Below are positions 1-10,753 of a stretch of 64,000 nucleotides of DNA, in pieces (the first letter of the stretch is position 1; the number at the start of each line of letters is the position of its first letter). The stretch spans positions 17,834,992 through 17,898,991 of the forward strand of contig CM119267.1 in the NCBI GenBank assembly GCA_051294375.1. Direction: 5' to 3'. Position numbers and translations under genes: made by a program. The notes below the pieces were generated by a model. The model saw only the letters and a program-made list of their open reading frames with translations, was not told the origin of the DNA and searched no databases. This DNA is from Paraspadella gotoi (taxonomy: Eukaryota > Chaetognatha).

Positions 1-28
1 TCTCTCTCTGTCTCTATCTCTCTCTCTC
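1..28. repeat. (TC)n microsatellite, cut by window edge
   Basis: An imperfect TC dinucleotide run with G and A interruptions begins at base 1, so the array probably continues outside the window. Confidence 0.85.
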
Positions 29-224
29 CGTATTTATCTTTTTATATCGTATTCATCGCTTTTCTTCTTTCCATTCATTCATTTACCTAAAATCACATTC
101 AACACAAACCCACTATTTTCAAATTTGCCTTTATGTTTAAGCTATCAACTATACCGGCTCGCACCGAGCATAAAAAAAATCTTAATTGAAATTACGAGGC
201 CCCCAGATTTTTAAGTAAAAAAAA

Positions 225-680
225 CTTTACGTGAAACCGAACGGTAAAAAGCGAACGAGTGATTGAGAACTGAGAAGTGAAACAAAAAAAAGAGTGACAG
301 GAAAAAGTAATTGGAAGAATTGAGAGGGTAATGAACGGAAAATGAGGGAAAGAGAACGTGAAAGGAGCCAAAGAAGGAGTGAAAGAACCTAAAATGAAGG
401 GAAAGATTGAGAGTCAGTGAAGGAGTGGAAGAAAAGGGAGGAAGGAAGAAAAGAAGAAAAAAGAAAAGAGTAAAAGAAAGAGTGAATGAAATAGAAAATT
501 TAAAAAAGGATGGAAAGAAAGGTGCGAAAAAGATGGAAAAAAATGAGTGAAGGAAGGAGTTAATCAAGAAGTTAAAGATAGGAGTGAGAGAAGTAGTTTA
601 AAAAAGAGTGAAAGAAGGAGTTAAATAATAAAGGAGCGAAAGAAAGGAGCAAAAAGATAGGAGCGATAGAAAGGAGCAAA
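225..680. repeat. Purine-rich imperfect repeat block
   Basis: About 450 bases are almost entirely A and G on the plus strand. Loosely repeated words of the GGAGTGAAAGAA type recur, especially at 540-680. The minus strand reads as a Phe/Ser-rich open frame at 211-567, which I take as a consequence of base composition. No conserved protein is visible. Long purine strands of this kind can adopt triplex structures, but nothing here shows that they do. Confidence 0.6.
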
Positions 681-780
681 ACTGGTCGTGAGACTCAGGG
701 TTTCCATCGCGTTTTTCCTCGACGAAGATTTGATGTGGATGAAACGAGACGGGACGAGAAACCGACGGCTCTATGTTAGA

Positions 781-782
<2 letters not shown>

Positions 783-835
<53 letters not shown>

Positions 836-840
836 TCTCT
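783..840. repeat. (CT)n microsatellite
   Basis: A near-perfect CT array with TTTC variants at its 3' end. It creates Leu-Ser frames on one strand and Arg-Glu frames on the other; neither is a gene. Confidence 0.95.
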
Positions 841-847
841 TTTCTTT

Positions 848-1530
848 TAGCGCCTCCTCCTCCACGCCTTCATGGTGAAAAAAAACTGCCTCATTTGCAT
901 AATGACTTCCAATCGTCCTTTCTAACGACGACGACGACGACGACGAATAGACATGGTCCTTTCGTCTGGTTGTCATCCTTGTTGCCGATAACAACGAGAG
1001 AAACTCGCATTAAAACCGAATATTTAAAGAGATTTGAATGAAAAAGGGAAGAAGAATAACAATATCGGTTTTCTACGAGAAGTGAGTGAATTGTAATTTT
1101 TAAATTTTAGAATTATATGGGAAGGTTATTTTTGCTATTTATTTGAAGCAATAGGCCAATAGCCGAAAAGTGATAAAAAATTATATATTTTCAAACTGAA
1201 CTATAGCTAACTAAACTTAATTTTAATGAAAACATCGTGAGAAAGAATTCAAATCTTTAACGTGGAAAAATGAACTCTCACAATGCGAGTTTCAGAGTTG
1301 AGCATGACTGGCAGATATGTAGAAAAATTGAAAACAGAGAACATTATAAATTAGCCTCAACAAAGATATGGTAAATGTTCATCGTTTTAGGCGAGGTAAA
1401 GCAGTTTAAAAAAATCGATAGTCATTAGTCACTTGTGTAGCAACGACAAATATAAACGGGAATCGATTGGAAGTCTTTTTGCGACGGAAATATGAAAATT
1501 AAGGTTAATGACTGATAAGCGATGACGAGG
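848..1530. other. Single-copy stretch, no gene seen
   Basis: A short ACG triplet run lies at about 924-946. The rest is AT-rich with scattered stops in all frames. I see no domain, RNA gene or transposon terminus. Confidence 0.5.
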
Positions 1531-1636
1531 CCGCTCTCTCTCTCTCTATCTGCGTTCTCTCTCTCTTCTCTTTCTCTCTCTCTATCTCTCTTGTCTCTCT
1601 CTCTACCCTAGATTAATGCTTCTCTCTCTCTCTCCT
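1531..1636. repeat. Interrupted (CT)n microsatellite
   Basis: A pyrimidine-rich CT array broken by TATC, TGCG and TTGT words. It is less regular than the neighbouring arrays, as expected for an older one. Confidence 0.85.
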
Positions 1637-1744
1637 ATAACTTCCGGTATTTTGCATACAGAGGAGGAAGAAACATATAATGAGATACAAGCTAGGGCGA
1701 TTGATACGAGAAATGATGGACAGAAGAACGGATGAATATATATA

Positions 1745-1769
1745 GATGACGTCATCTCGACTCGAGTCG
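1745..1769. promoter_or_regulatory. Two adjacent 12-bp palindromes, one containing a CRE core
   Basis: GATGACGTCATC (1745-1756) is a perfect palindrome holding the CREB/ATF consensus TGACGTCA. One base later CGACTCGAGTCG (1758-1769) is a second perfect palindrome with a CTCGAG core. Both sit just upstream of a CGA triplet array. That such sites bind CREB/ATF or bHLH dimers is family knowledge; use here is inference, since no transcript start is recognisable nearby. Confidence 0.35.
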
Positions 1770-1776
1770 TCATAAG

Positions 1777-1839
1777 CGGCGACGACGACGACGCCGACGA
1801 CGACGACGACGCCGACGACGACGACGACGACGCCGACGA
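1777..1839. repeat. (CGA)n array with CGC punctuation
   Basis: GAC/CGA triplets are interrupted at roughly regular spacing by GCC, giving a higher-order pattern in which each successive block gains one or more triplets. Confidence 0.85.
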
Positions 1840-2476
1840 ATCATTAAGATTGTTGTCGATTCATCTTTTTCTATTCCCTCTCGTTCATTAATTATTCACT
1901 GGACTTTCATCGGCTTATCAATTCCTCGTTTCTTCAAATTTTTTTTCTTCTTTTTTTCATGAAGTTGAAAACATTGAGGTTGACAAGGGACCCGATCGAT
2001 CGCCGCCGGAAGTGGCCGAGTTCCGATGGGTTTTCGATTTTATTTATATCGATTTTTTATCGTTGTTTTTTTATTGTTTCGCGATGTAATTGATTAGCGA
2101 AAATAATTATCTCGAGAAGGGGAAAATGAGAAGGTATTTAGTGTAAGTTGTTAAGTGTTAATTGTTACTCAATTACATACGTAGTTAGTTCATAAGTATT
2201 GTTCCATTTAATTAATTGTCGCTTTACACTGACACTGATAAGAAACCCGTTGGCCTACTTCATCAAAATCACCAAAAAATTATAAAGAAAATAATTGTTT
2301 CTTTCCTATGTACTATTTTATTTTATTTGCTTTTGCGCTATTTTATTTTTTTTAATCTAATATTTTCTTTTCTCTGCTGACTAATGGCATCATGCCACCG
2401 AAATTAACAATAAGTAGAACGAATGAAAACGTTACCCAGGGGATTATTTTTCTTCTTATTGTTCCGAGCAAAAGGA

Positions 2477-2478
<2 letters not shown>
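1840..2478. other. AT-rich single-copy stretch
   Basis: T- and A-rich sequence with short homopolymers. No frame of note and no transposon end is seen. Confidence 0.5.

Positions 2479-2553
<75 letters not shown>
2479..2553. repeat. (GA)n microsatellite
   Basis: A near-pure GA array with one GAAA variant near its 3' end. Short ACG triplet runs follow at 2631-2661. Confidence 0.95.
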
Positions 2554-2555
<2 letters not shown>

Positions 2556-2661
2556 AATCCTGGAACGTTACCAAGACGCGGGTATGTGCGGTTTTTTCGG
2601 TCGCCATGGCAACGATGGTGGTGGGAACTTACGACGACGACGAAGATAACGACGACGACGA

Positions 2662-3095
2662 CATACGCGTGAAGAGTGACGGCGATACCAGCGCCTCTCG
2701 GTTCGAGGTTAAAAACGTTGATGGAAAAAGACGAAAATAAACGCGGGGGGAAAAAGAACGATCATCATCACAAAAACGACGTAATATAAAGTTCACGATA
2801 GTAGTTGTTACTATTAAATAACGTCTCGAGAATTTAGTTTAAGCAACGAATCTACAAGAAAAACATAAAAAGATTAACAGGTATTACTTATGGTATTACT
2901 TTCTATTACTAACTAAATAATAAGTACTACCTTACAAAAAAGTCTAGTTTTACAAGCAAGTATGTGTATTTTTGATCCTATTAATTTTGATATATTTTCC
3001 TACTACAGATTAAACTATTAATACTAAAATAATAATGCATACTACTCCGGCACCACTACCGCCACAGCGGAGGTTGGAAAACAATGCCAGCGATA
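2662..3095. other. AT-rich single-copy stretch
   Basis: Mostly A- and T-rich with repeated TATTACT-like words at 2880-2935. No coding or RNA feature is recognised. Confidence 0.45.
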
Positions 3096-3227
3096 ATGAC
3101 GACGACGACGACGACGACGACGACGAAGTGACCGACGACGACGACGACGACGACGACGTGACCGACGACGACGCTCGGCCGGGATCGAGTACCGAGTTTC
3201 CATTAACGGCGACGTCATTATTCGTTA

Positions 3228-3262
<35 letters not shown>
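3096..3262. repeat. Inverted triplet pair: (GAC)n then (GTC)n
   Basis: A GAC array (3098-3173), punctuated twice by GTGACC, is followed after about 55 bases by a GTC array (3229-3262). The two arrays are reverse complements, so this is a potential stem with a short loop. The plus frame reads poly-Asp then poly-Val, the minus frame poly-Ser then poly-Thr. I treat both as artefacts of the repeat. Confidence 0.85.
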
Positions 3263-3263
<1 letters not shown>

Positions 3264-3299
3264 ACGGTTTTTCAAGGAATGTGGCTTCGTGAATGAGAT

Positions 3300-3475
3300 T
3301 CTTTCTTTTTTCTTACATTTTATTTTGCTCTGCTTTTTCTCTCTTTCTTTCTTTCTCTATTTCTGTCTTCTCTATGTATTTCCTTCTTTCGTTTAATATA
3401 TTTCTTTTTTCACGCATCTGCTATATTTCTATCTTTTTCTCTTCCTTTTTTCTTTTCTCTCTTCTTACTATTTGG
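3300..3475. repeat. Pyrimidine-rich CTTT/CTCT tract
   Basis: Low-complexity T/C-rich sequence with TTTCTTTC and TCTC words, giving Phe/Ser/Leu-rich open frames without a recognisable domain. Confidence 0.6.
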
Positions 3476-3785
3476 CGATGAATTTTCCAACAAAGCCGAA
3501 AGCGAGGGACACGTAAGTGGGCGTGGCACTTGAGGGTGAGATGCGTCGCGTCGATTCTGGTTTTCGGTGGAAGCGAGGATCCAACGGGCGTTATCTTTCG
3601 GTTCAAATTCCAAAGGCGTTTCTAGCTCGGTGTCCAATTGTTATCTTAGGTTTCCTTACGCTCCAACTGAATTGGTATTGAGTTACAATTACAGAGCGGA
3701 ATTACTAGTGTTGTGAATTACTGTTCCGGCACTTCTTATATTTCTGTTTTGATTAAATTACAAACCCTACCCGCGGGAACGTTTT
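3476..3785. other. Single-copy stretch, nothing recognised
   Basis: Mixed-composition sequence including a GC-richer patch at about 3480-3640. Short open frames occur on the minus strand but match no family I know. Confidence 0.4.
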
Positions 3786-3786
3786 A

Positions 3787-3830
3787 ACGAACGAAGGAAC
3801 GAACGAACAAACGAACGAACGAACGAACGA

Positions 3831-3861
<31 letters not shown>

Positions 3862-3957
3862 AGCGAATGAACGAACGAACGAACGAACGAACGAACAAAC
3901 GAACGAGCGAATGAACGAAAGAACGAAGTAAACTTACTAAACGAACGAACGAAAGAA
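3787..3957. repeat. (GAAC)n tetranucleotide array
   Basis: A tetranucleotide array, GAAC/ACGA in phase, with occasional GAGC, AAAC and GAAT variants. It is the clearest tetranucleotide array in the window. Confidence 0.95.
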
Positions 3958-4745
3958 TAAAAATTGGGTTAATGCATTGAAATCACCTCGAGAAAATCTA
4001 AATCACAACCGAAATCACCGGAAGGGAATTATCACACGACCATAAAAAAGGAGAATGAACTCTGGAAGAGGAGGAGGAAGAGAACGACGACGACGACGAC
4101 GAGGAGGAGACGTCTATGTTGATGACAATGTCTTTTCTCGGCAAGACAATGCGTTTGGAAAGTTTAAAATGGCGACGGTGGAGTAATTAAGGGGTCTTAC
4201 GATCCGACGATTATGAATCGGTGATCGTCAAGTTGTTCCATGACAAGTCTGTATCTGTTTATATATATATCTTGTACTTTTTTGGGGGGAGTTGACGACG
4301 ACGATGAAAACGACGACGAAGACGACGACCTGTTTCGCCGACTCAAAACTGTCAAGATGTAAAGCAAAGGTTGACGAACCTCCTTTTCCCCGACTGATAT
4401 GATGACAAGGAATTTTAATGACGCTAATCCTCATCATATTCTCGCCATTTTCGTCCGAATTTAAGGTCTTAATTAGAGATGAATGTTAAAGAAATATCGG
4501 AAAAAGTACAACTGTTTACGTCTTAAATTGATAAATTAAATAAATAAAACTCAAAATTGCAAACTTGAAATAAATAAAACGAATAAAATAAAATAAATAA
4601 AAGAATGAATGAAGTTCGAAACTTTAAACTACTTTTAGTTTTAAAAATTTCATATCGAAAAAGCAAACTTGCCCTTTTATTCAGAAGTAAATGAAACGTC
4701 TTTATTACAATTTAAGATTTTTATCACTGATAAAAATCGGAATAA
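3958..4745. other. Single-copy stretch with minor CGA runs
   Basis: ACG/GAC triplet runs lie at about 4085-4108 and 4296-4330. AAATAAA-type low complexity lies at 4525-4605. No gene is recognised. Confidence 0.45.
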
Positions 4746-4749
4746 ATAT

Positions 4750-4974
4750 CTAATATTTTAATTCTCGCGCCAGGAATTTCTCGCGCCTCCGAGCGAAGGA
4801 ATCAATTGTGTCCATGAGCCCCTCCAAGAAATCCCAATGAGAGAACCAATGAATTTTTAACTCTTTTTTCCCAAAAGAATCTTCGCGAATTTTAAACGCC
4901 CCATTTTTTTCTTCTTTTTTTTTCTTTTTTATTTTCGGGGCGCAGAGAGCGTATCCTATGAATTTGAAATTCAT
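4750..4974 (-). other. Unassigned 74-codon open frame
   Basis: From an ATG the minus strand is open for 74 codons to a stop. It contains a lysine run from an A-tract and then a non-repetitive segment (about residues 27-74) with mixed Trp, Phe, Asp and Arg content. That makes it more protein-like than most frames here. I recognise no family, and no splice sites or promoter support it, so it may be chance. Confidence 0.15.
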
Positions 4975-4975
4975 T

Positions 4976-5330
4976 GTTTTGTTCTAGTTGGTACCGTTCG
5001 TTCCCGACCGAATTTTTTTAACTACATAATGTCGTGTTACAAAAGCGATTTAACAATATATTTTTTTATTATGAAAAGGAAGCTTTTTTGAAAAGTTAAT
5101 CTGCATATAAAAGTTATCTGTATATCTAAAATCTATTTCTTTGTGGTTTTTATCTCGATTTTTAGTTTGTCTTGTTCATACGAGAAGACAAAAAAGTCGT
5201 GAGTAAAACGATTACCTTTTCTCATTTTGTGAAACTCGCGATTCACACAATCGGAAGGCGGGGAAAAACGGAAAAAATTGGCTGGTGACCCTTTTGAACC
5301 ACTATGAAAAAAGTGATTTGTCACGGCCAG
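4976..5330. other. AT-rich single-copy stretch
   Basis: No recognisable gene or mobile element. Composition shifts to GC-richer just before the following GA array. Confidence 0.4.
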
Positions 5331-5333
5331 AGG

Positions 5334-5334
<1 letters not shown>

Positions 5335-5419
<85 letters not shown>
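5335..5419. repeat. (GA)n microsatellite
   Basis: A pure GA array of about 85 bases. A weaker TCTC tract follows at 5470-5560, so purine-strand and pyrimidine-strand arrays lie side by side. Confidence 0.95.
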
Positions 5420-5422
<3 letters not shown>

Positions 5423-5715
5423 TTTTCATTTCTCCTCCACTGTTACTGAAAATCGCAATTTCACCCTTACCCTCTCACTCTCGTCCTCTTCTTCATTTTC
5501 TCTTTTTCTCTATCTTTCTCTCTATCTCTGTCACTCTGTCTCACTCTCTCTGTCTACGCGGTTATCCCGTTTGAGGTTTAAATAGTTCTAGTTGAAGCCC
5601 AAATTTAACTTGAGCCAACGATTCTGCATTTGTACAGTGTGAAAAATTGATAGAATTATCATAATAATGTAGTTTTTTAAAGTTGTAACGAGCTCGTTTT
5701 AGTCGTTGTCGATGT

Positions 5716-5850
5716 AGGAGATGAAAATGATGATGATGATGATGATGATGATGATATGATGCTATGATAATGATGATCGATGATATATGATGGATGATGA
5801 TGATGAATGATGATGATTATGATGATGATGATGATGATGCTAATGATGTA
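5716..5850. repeat. (GAT)n array, degenerate
   Basis: ATG/GAT triplets with single-base slips and AATG, ATAT variants over about 135 bases. Confidence 0.9.
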
Positions 5851-6600
5851 AACGGGAAAGGATATAACGTTTTTTATTCAAATAGATTACGATTTCTATA
5901 AAAAAAAAACTTTCATTGAATCTGGTAAAAAAGAATAAAAATTCAAAATATTCGGGAAAATATTCCGAAACTTTTGGAAGAACCAAGGCGCTTGTAACGA
6001 TGAATATGATCCTGGAGCTGAAGATGAAAAAAGGGGGGGGGGAAATATAGTAAAAAAAATACAGTAAAAAATGGAAGAGCAGAATCGTGGCAATGACGCG
6101 ATGTAAGTATGGCTCTAAAGAAGACCAGAAATATTAATGTTTTGTCTTAGTCTTTGTTTCTTTGTTTCTTTATTTGTTTGTTCCTTTTTATGTATCTTTC
6201 TTTTTCATGCCTTTCTTTCTTTATGCCTCTCTTTCTTTTTATTATGCTTTTTTCTTTCGCTCTCTCTTTCTTTCAATCTTTATTTTCTATTAGTTCATCC
6301 TTCTTTCTTACAACATTCCCTTCTTTACCAGACGTTCTCAGACAGACGGACCAAAAAAAAAAAACTGTCTCAACGCGGTCGCCGGTCCCGTCTCGATCCT
6401 TCGGGTTCGAGGTCAACGATGGCAATAAGGGGAAAAATCCCCTGGCGGCTTAACTTTTGACTCTCACCTCGCGAGTTGGACGTCAAAAATTCCATTCCGC
6501 GCTGATCCTTTTTTTTTAGAGAGAGAGAAATGAAGGGCCTCATAGAAAAAGCATAAATAATATGAGGAGGACCTTCGGGATTTGAAGACTCAATTGGAAA
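5851..6600. other. Single-copy stretch with a pyrimidine tract
   Basis: 6137-6330 is T/C-rich low complexity. 6340-6480 is a GC-richer patch holding a GGTTCGAGGT word resembling part of a Pol III B box, without a matching A box. I see no tRNA fold and no gene. Confidence 0.35.
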
Positions 6601-7540
6601 TATGTTCGGCTTTTTACCAGGAAATTATCAAAGCGACAACTGCGGGGTTTTTTTTTCGATTTTTCTTCCTTTTTCCAAACAGTTTGTTTTTACGGGTGAC
6701 AATGTTTTTATGTTTGTTTCAATAAAATTTGTCATTAACGATATCATTAAAATGAATCATGGATGGAGTTCAAATAAGGGAACGGTTAAAATAACAAAAA
6801 AGCGTTGGAATATCGTAATGTGTGTGCAAATGGAAAAAATGACGACGATAGCACATTTAAGTTTTTTTAAAAAAATTAAATGTAAACGTTTCATCAGCGA
6901 TCCATTTGTGTTTAAATATTTTTTTTTCTGATAATTTTTTTTTTTTTATTAATACCAAAAACAGTATTGACAAATCAGAAACAGTATCAGTTTAAATAAC
7001 ATACTGACTCAACATACTATCTTAGGATATTAGGCAAAAGGCAGTTTAACTATAAACACATTTAATGAATATTGAAGAAAAAAAACTGGTAACATTAATG
7101 GTAGTAAAAGTGAAAGGTATTACGAAGAGGATTTTCCTTTTCCACAACGAAAGTGACGGCGACGACGTTGCAACTCCACTTTTTTTCCGAACGAACGAAT
7201 TTTGCGAAAAGATGCAAATTTGAATTTAAGACTTCGCGACATTTGAATGAAAATTAACGACCGAAAAAATGAAAAAAATATATTTCGGAGAATAACAAAT
7301 AGTACGAAAAAAATGTGTTATCCATTTGGTATTTCTCTTCCATCATTTAATATGTATTCTCGAGTTTTTCAAATTTTTTTTTCTCGATTTCCTTTCATGG
7401 CTGAAATTTTTATCTTCACTCGATTTTAAATATTTATGACGTTAATATCGAAGATTTTTCCAACATCTTGTCGTGAGTTTTACTTTTTTCATCATCAATT
7501 ATTTTGGTAAGGTTAACTAGTACATATTTTTTTTCTTCTC
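6601..7540. other. AT-rich single-copy stretch, nothing recognised
   Basis: Open frames at 6602-6931 and 7247-7429 (plus) are short and AT-driven. No domain, repeat array or terminus is visible. Confidence 0.4.
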
Positions 7541-7930
7541 ATAAACATCTCCTTTTTTTTTGGCCATTTTTTCCCCGGTTTTTTTTTCCCATTTCGCGAT
7601 TTTTTCTCCTTTCGCAATTTTCCCGCCAATCTCCATCCGAGGCACAAAAAAAAAAAAAAAGAAGAAATTCCCTTCCATCCAATCGCAATTTTATATGCGA
7701 CGACGTCTGCCCTTCCCTTACCTTTCTTTCTCAACTCACTTTTTTCCTCACCTCGTCTCCACCACCTCGTCACCGCCGATTTGCTCTTTTGTTTGGAACG
7801 CCCTCTTCGTCGGATGACGACGGATATCGCTCCAGTAAAGGTCGCTTCGTCAGTAGGAGCAACGGTCGCGAAGAACTCGCGAGTCCAACGACCTCTGATA
7901 GTCGCTGGGGCGGAGCAGCGAAGGATAGTG

Positions 7931-7951
7931 ACGCCGCCGCCGCCATGCCGA

Positions 7952-7988
<37 letters not shown>

Positions 7989-7990
7989 GA
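7931..7990. repeat. (CCG)n triplet array
   Basis: CGC/CCG triplets with CGA interruptions, inside the CpG-rich block. It reads as poly-Pro, poly-Arg or poly-Ala depending on frame. Confidence 0.9.
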
Positions 7991-8061
7991 CGCCCTCTTT
8001 GTTTTTGTTGTTGCGATTTCCCATCGTTGGGTTTCATTTCTCGGAAGCGAATCTCGTTTCT

Positions 8062-8072
8062 GAGTCGTTGTC

Positions 8073-8104
<32 letters not shown>

Positions 8105-8106
8105 CG
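8062..8106. repeat. (GTT/GTC)n triplet array
   Basis: Alternating GTT and GTC triplets, also inside the CpG-rich block, with a similar short run at 8338-8350. Confidence 0.85.
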
Positions 8107-8629
8107 AGATCGACGTCCTTGTCAGTCGCGACTCGAACGAACGGGAGAGAAGTGGGTCGTCGGTTTGAGGCCAACTGCCCGGTCGGGGGAGACGGGGCTT
8201 CAGATAGCGGCCCGGACGGCGCATCCTAGAAAGGCCTTGGGAGGGACGAAAGGCTGTTGAGCTGGCTTTATCTCTGTCCCTTCGAGGACGAGCGACGGTT
8301 AGACGCTTGTATTTGTCGTCATCTTCCGAATGTTCATTGTTGTTGTTGTTCTTCTCCTCTGTCCAAATAAGTCGTCGTCGTCGTCGTAGCCTTTTCTCTT
8401 TCGTCGGCCATCTGTTCCCTTTCCCTCCTCTTGGGACGAAATTAATTTTCAATTTATTATTTAGATAATTTTTTTTTCGTTGCCTTTTTGTTTTCATTTC
8501 CCTTTTCCGTCGTTTCGCCTTCGTAGATGGCGCGTATTTGCTATTTGTAGACAAAAGACAAACAACCGCAACGTCTTTAAACACCTTTTAAGCGAGAGGA
8601 AAAATAATCTTGAGGAAACTTTCATTTTC

Positions 8630-8748
<119 letters not shown>

Positions 8749-8933
8749 TTTTCAAGTCCCTCTCTGTCTTTTTTCCCTCCGCGGATTTAATGACGAAATA
8801 AAAAGTCTCTGCTCTCCTTTTTTTTATGGCGATTTTCCGCAAATAACGATTTTTTTTTTCAGTTTTTAATGAAGCGAGAAACTGGGAATAAACTTTATCT
8901 CCTATTTAAAACTGAGAAAGATGGATAGAATGA

Positions 8934-8957
8934 GAGAGAGAGAGAGAGAGAGAGAGA
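8934..8957. repeat. Short (GA)n microsatellite
   Basis: A pure GA run within otherwise single-copy sequence. Confidence 0.9.
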
Positions 8958-9052
8958 AAGTGTGAATGAGACAGAAGATCGTTCGTTTCATGTAACGCCT
9001 TCCAACGTAGTCGTTATACTAAAGCCCCCTTTGTGAAGATTGCTTTCTCCGT

Positions 9053-9053
9053 C

Positions 9054-9089
<36 letters not shown>

Positions 9090-9090
9090 T
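9053..9090. repeat. (CGT)n triplet array
   Basis: A pure TCG/CGT run of about 12 triplets. GTGTGCACA is repeated just downstream at about 9150-9170. Confidence 0.9.
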
Positions 9091-9685
9091 CTGTCTCTTT
9101 GTCGGGTCCTCCAGAGTAGGAAAATAGTAGAAGTTGGTGTCGCTGGCGAGTGTGCACAGTGTGCACAGTGTGCTCAGTGGGTAATAGAATAAGTTTGGGA
9201 TCTATTATAGGAGTATGGACAGCGTTAAAGGAAGACGAGAAGAAGGACGAAAGTTATCGTCGTCGTGTCGGTGATGCCAAGTAACTCAGTGACGAAAGAG
9301 ACAAGCGAGATGGAGCGGCTTGGTGTGATGCTGGAGTGAGAGCCAATCGTGGGATGAAGAAAGGGAAAAGTAATTGAGTTTTAGAGAATCATCTTCATCA
9401 TGGGGAAGAAATAAAAGCGAAGTCAAAACGAAAGATAAGAACGTGGAAGGTTAACTATTAAATAGGAGAAGGTAGATATTTTTTAAATTTTACCCAGAAG
9501 GAAAAGACAATTTTTTACTTTTTTATTTCACTTTTTTTTTATCTATATTGAAAAGTCTAGAACCATCAAGAGAAAAAAAAACCACATTTTTCGTTGCAAA
9601 TTCGATTTCGAGTCTCGGAAGCCGAAATTCAGTCGAAACTCGAACCTATCGTTGTAATAAAAAATGTGGCCAATCTAAAATACAG
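9091..9685. other. Single-copy stretch, nothing recognised
   Basis: Purine-leaning sequence with small direct repeats (GTGTGCACAGT twice near 9150). No gene is recognised. Confidence 0.4.
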
Positions 9686-9732
9686 TCTCTCTTTCTCTCT
9701 CTCTCTCTCCTCCTCTCTCTCTCTCTCTCTCT

Positions 9733-9799
<67 letters not shown>
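9686..9799. repeat. (CT)n microsatellite
   Basis: A CT array with TCCTC interruptions in its left half and pure CT in its right half. Confidence 0.95.
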
Positions 9800-9801
<2 letters not shown>

Positions 9802-10053
9802 CCAACTCTTTTCTTCCTTCTTCCAAAAGCAAAATTCTCTCGACATAAATAAGTAAACGAGCAAAAAAGCAAAGTCGCTGCTTGGAAGTATGGTATTTTT
9901 ATGGCTGTACGTTATAATCACTACTACACAAATTATTCAAACTCGAAAACCCGAGACTAAAAAAGTAAAAAAACCAAAAAAGAAGACAACAAACATTATA
10001 TCTTTAAACACGAAAGGAAACGCCTTTTGAACTTTCTTGAAGAATGTAAACGG

Positions 10054-10056
<3 letters not shown>

Positions 10057-10121
<65 letters not shown>
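10057..10121. repeat. (GA)n microsatellite at the edge of unit D1
   Basis: A pure GA array. The sequence matched elsewhere in the window begins immediately after it, at about 10,124, so the array marks the left limit of D1. Confidence 0.95.
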
Positions 10122-10125
<4 letters not shown>

Positions 10126-10380
10126 CTTCTTAAAAAAATCTATTTATCCCTTATCTTGTTAAGCCGCCAGATCAGTAAGTAATATATATGAATCTATTTT
10201 TATTTCTATCTTAATAGACGTACGATTTGAAGATTTAAAAAATTATTCTAAAAAACTAACCAAAAAAAAACAAACCTTTAAATCAAACATCACAAAACAG
10301 AAGGGAACAGAAGAGCCGAAGACTACTTCGCGACCGATCGATACAAAAATCGAAAATGCTTTGCCTTTTTGTCGTTTTTA

Positions 10381-10753
10381 GTTGCGCCGCTAGTACTCGC
10401 GGAGCAACTCTATAAGTCACTTTTCGGTCGGACTGCCGGTCCGTCGGTCCGTTTTTCACTGGGTCGGTCGGTATGTCTGTCCGTCGGTCTGTCCTACTTA
10501 CGTTAAAAATGCATATAATTTGCCTATAGTTGATTTCTCAGTTGTTAAGACAGAAAAAAAATCTCAATTCTAAGGGACTGCTAGCGCCGCCTTCAGGAAT
10601 TCATTAAACTATAATAAATAAAAGACTAAATTTTGATGCAGTACATGTCATAAATACACGGGCAAAAAAAAGTTTTTTAGTCATGTCATGTCATGTCATG
10701 TTATATGTGATCAAAGAGAAATAAACGTGAAAATAAAATCACTGCGGCGCAAC
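10381..10753 (+). mobile_element. Hairpin-ended non-autonomous element, copy A
   Basis: The interval begins GTTGCGCCGC and ends GCGGCGCAAC, a terminal inverted repeat of 10 bp. The first 28 bases form a near-perfect hairpin around GAGTAC, followed by TCTATAA and a GTCC/GTCG array. Near the 3' end is a (TCATG)n run (10,680-10,703). Copy B at 11,721 shares the whole layout. A terminal hairpin plus a GTCY microsatellite is the known design of Helentron-associated (HINE/INE-1/pearl-type) elements, so I assign it there tentatively. A MITE with GTTGCGCCGC ends is the alternative. No coding capacity. Confidence 0.55.

Larger units (their letters stand above)
7570..8420. promoter_or_regulatory. CpG-rich block, promoter- or first-exon-like
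   Basis: Base composition changes sharply from T-rich to GC-rich with many CpG dinucleotides. The left edge carries TTTTCCCGCCAAT (near 7618), a match to the E2F consensus TTTSSCGC directly followed by CCAAT. Overlapping open frames exist on both strands (7504-8229 plus, 7850-8584 minus), but both are dominated by Ala, Arg, Pro and Thr runs from triplets. A metazoan promoter/CpG island is the simplest reading; the direction of any transcript is not shown. Confidence 0.3.

Noticed and set aside
2392-2740. Arg-Glu repeat frames as RE-rich proteins
   Set aside because: They are translations of the (GA)n array. The same happens at every GA or CT array (for example 5,133-5,585, 8,480-8,869, 9,548-9,921, 13,065-13,646), on both strands at once.
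3010-3292. Poly-Asp/poly-Val or poly-Ser/poly-Thr protein
   Set aside because: Direct translation of the inverted GAC and GTC triplet arrays, open on both strands.
6395-6420. tRNA gene (GGTTCGAGGT, B-box-like)
   Set aside because: No A box at the required distance and no cloverleaf pairing. The similar word near 2,699 fails in the same way.
6880-6905. Hammerhead ribozyme core (CTGATGAAAC on the minus strand)
   Set aside because: No flanking helices and no cleavage-site strand could be found.
7504-8584. Protein gene on either strand of the CpG-rich block
   Set aside because: The overlapping 241- and 244-codon frames are dominated by Ala, Arg, Pro and Thr runs from triplets; no domain or splice evidence.
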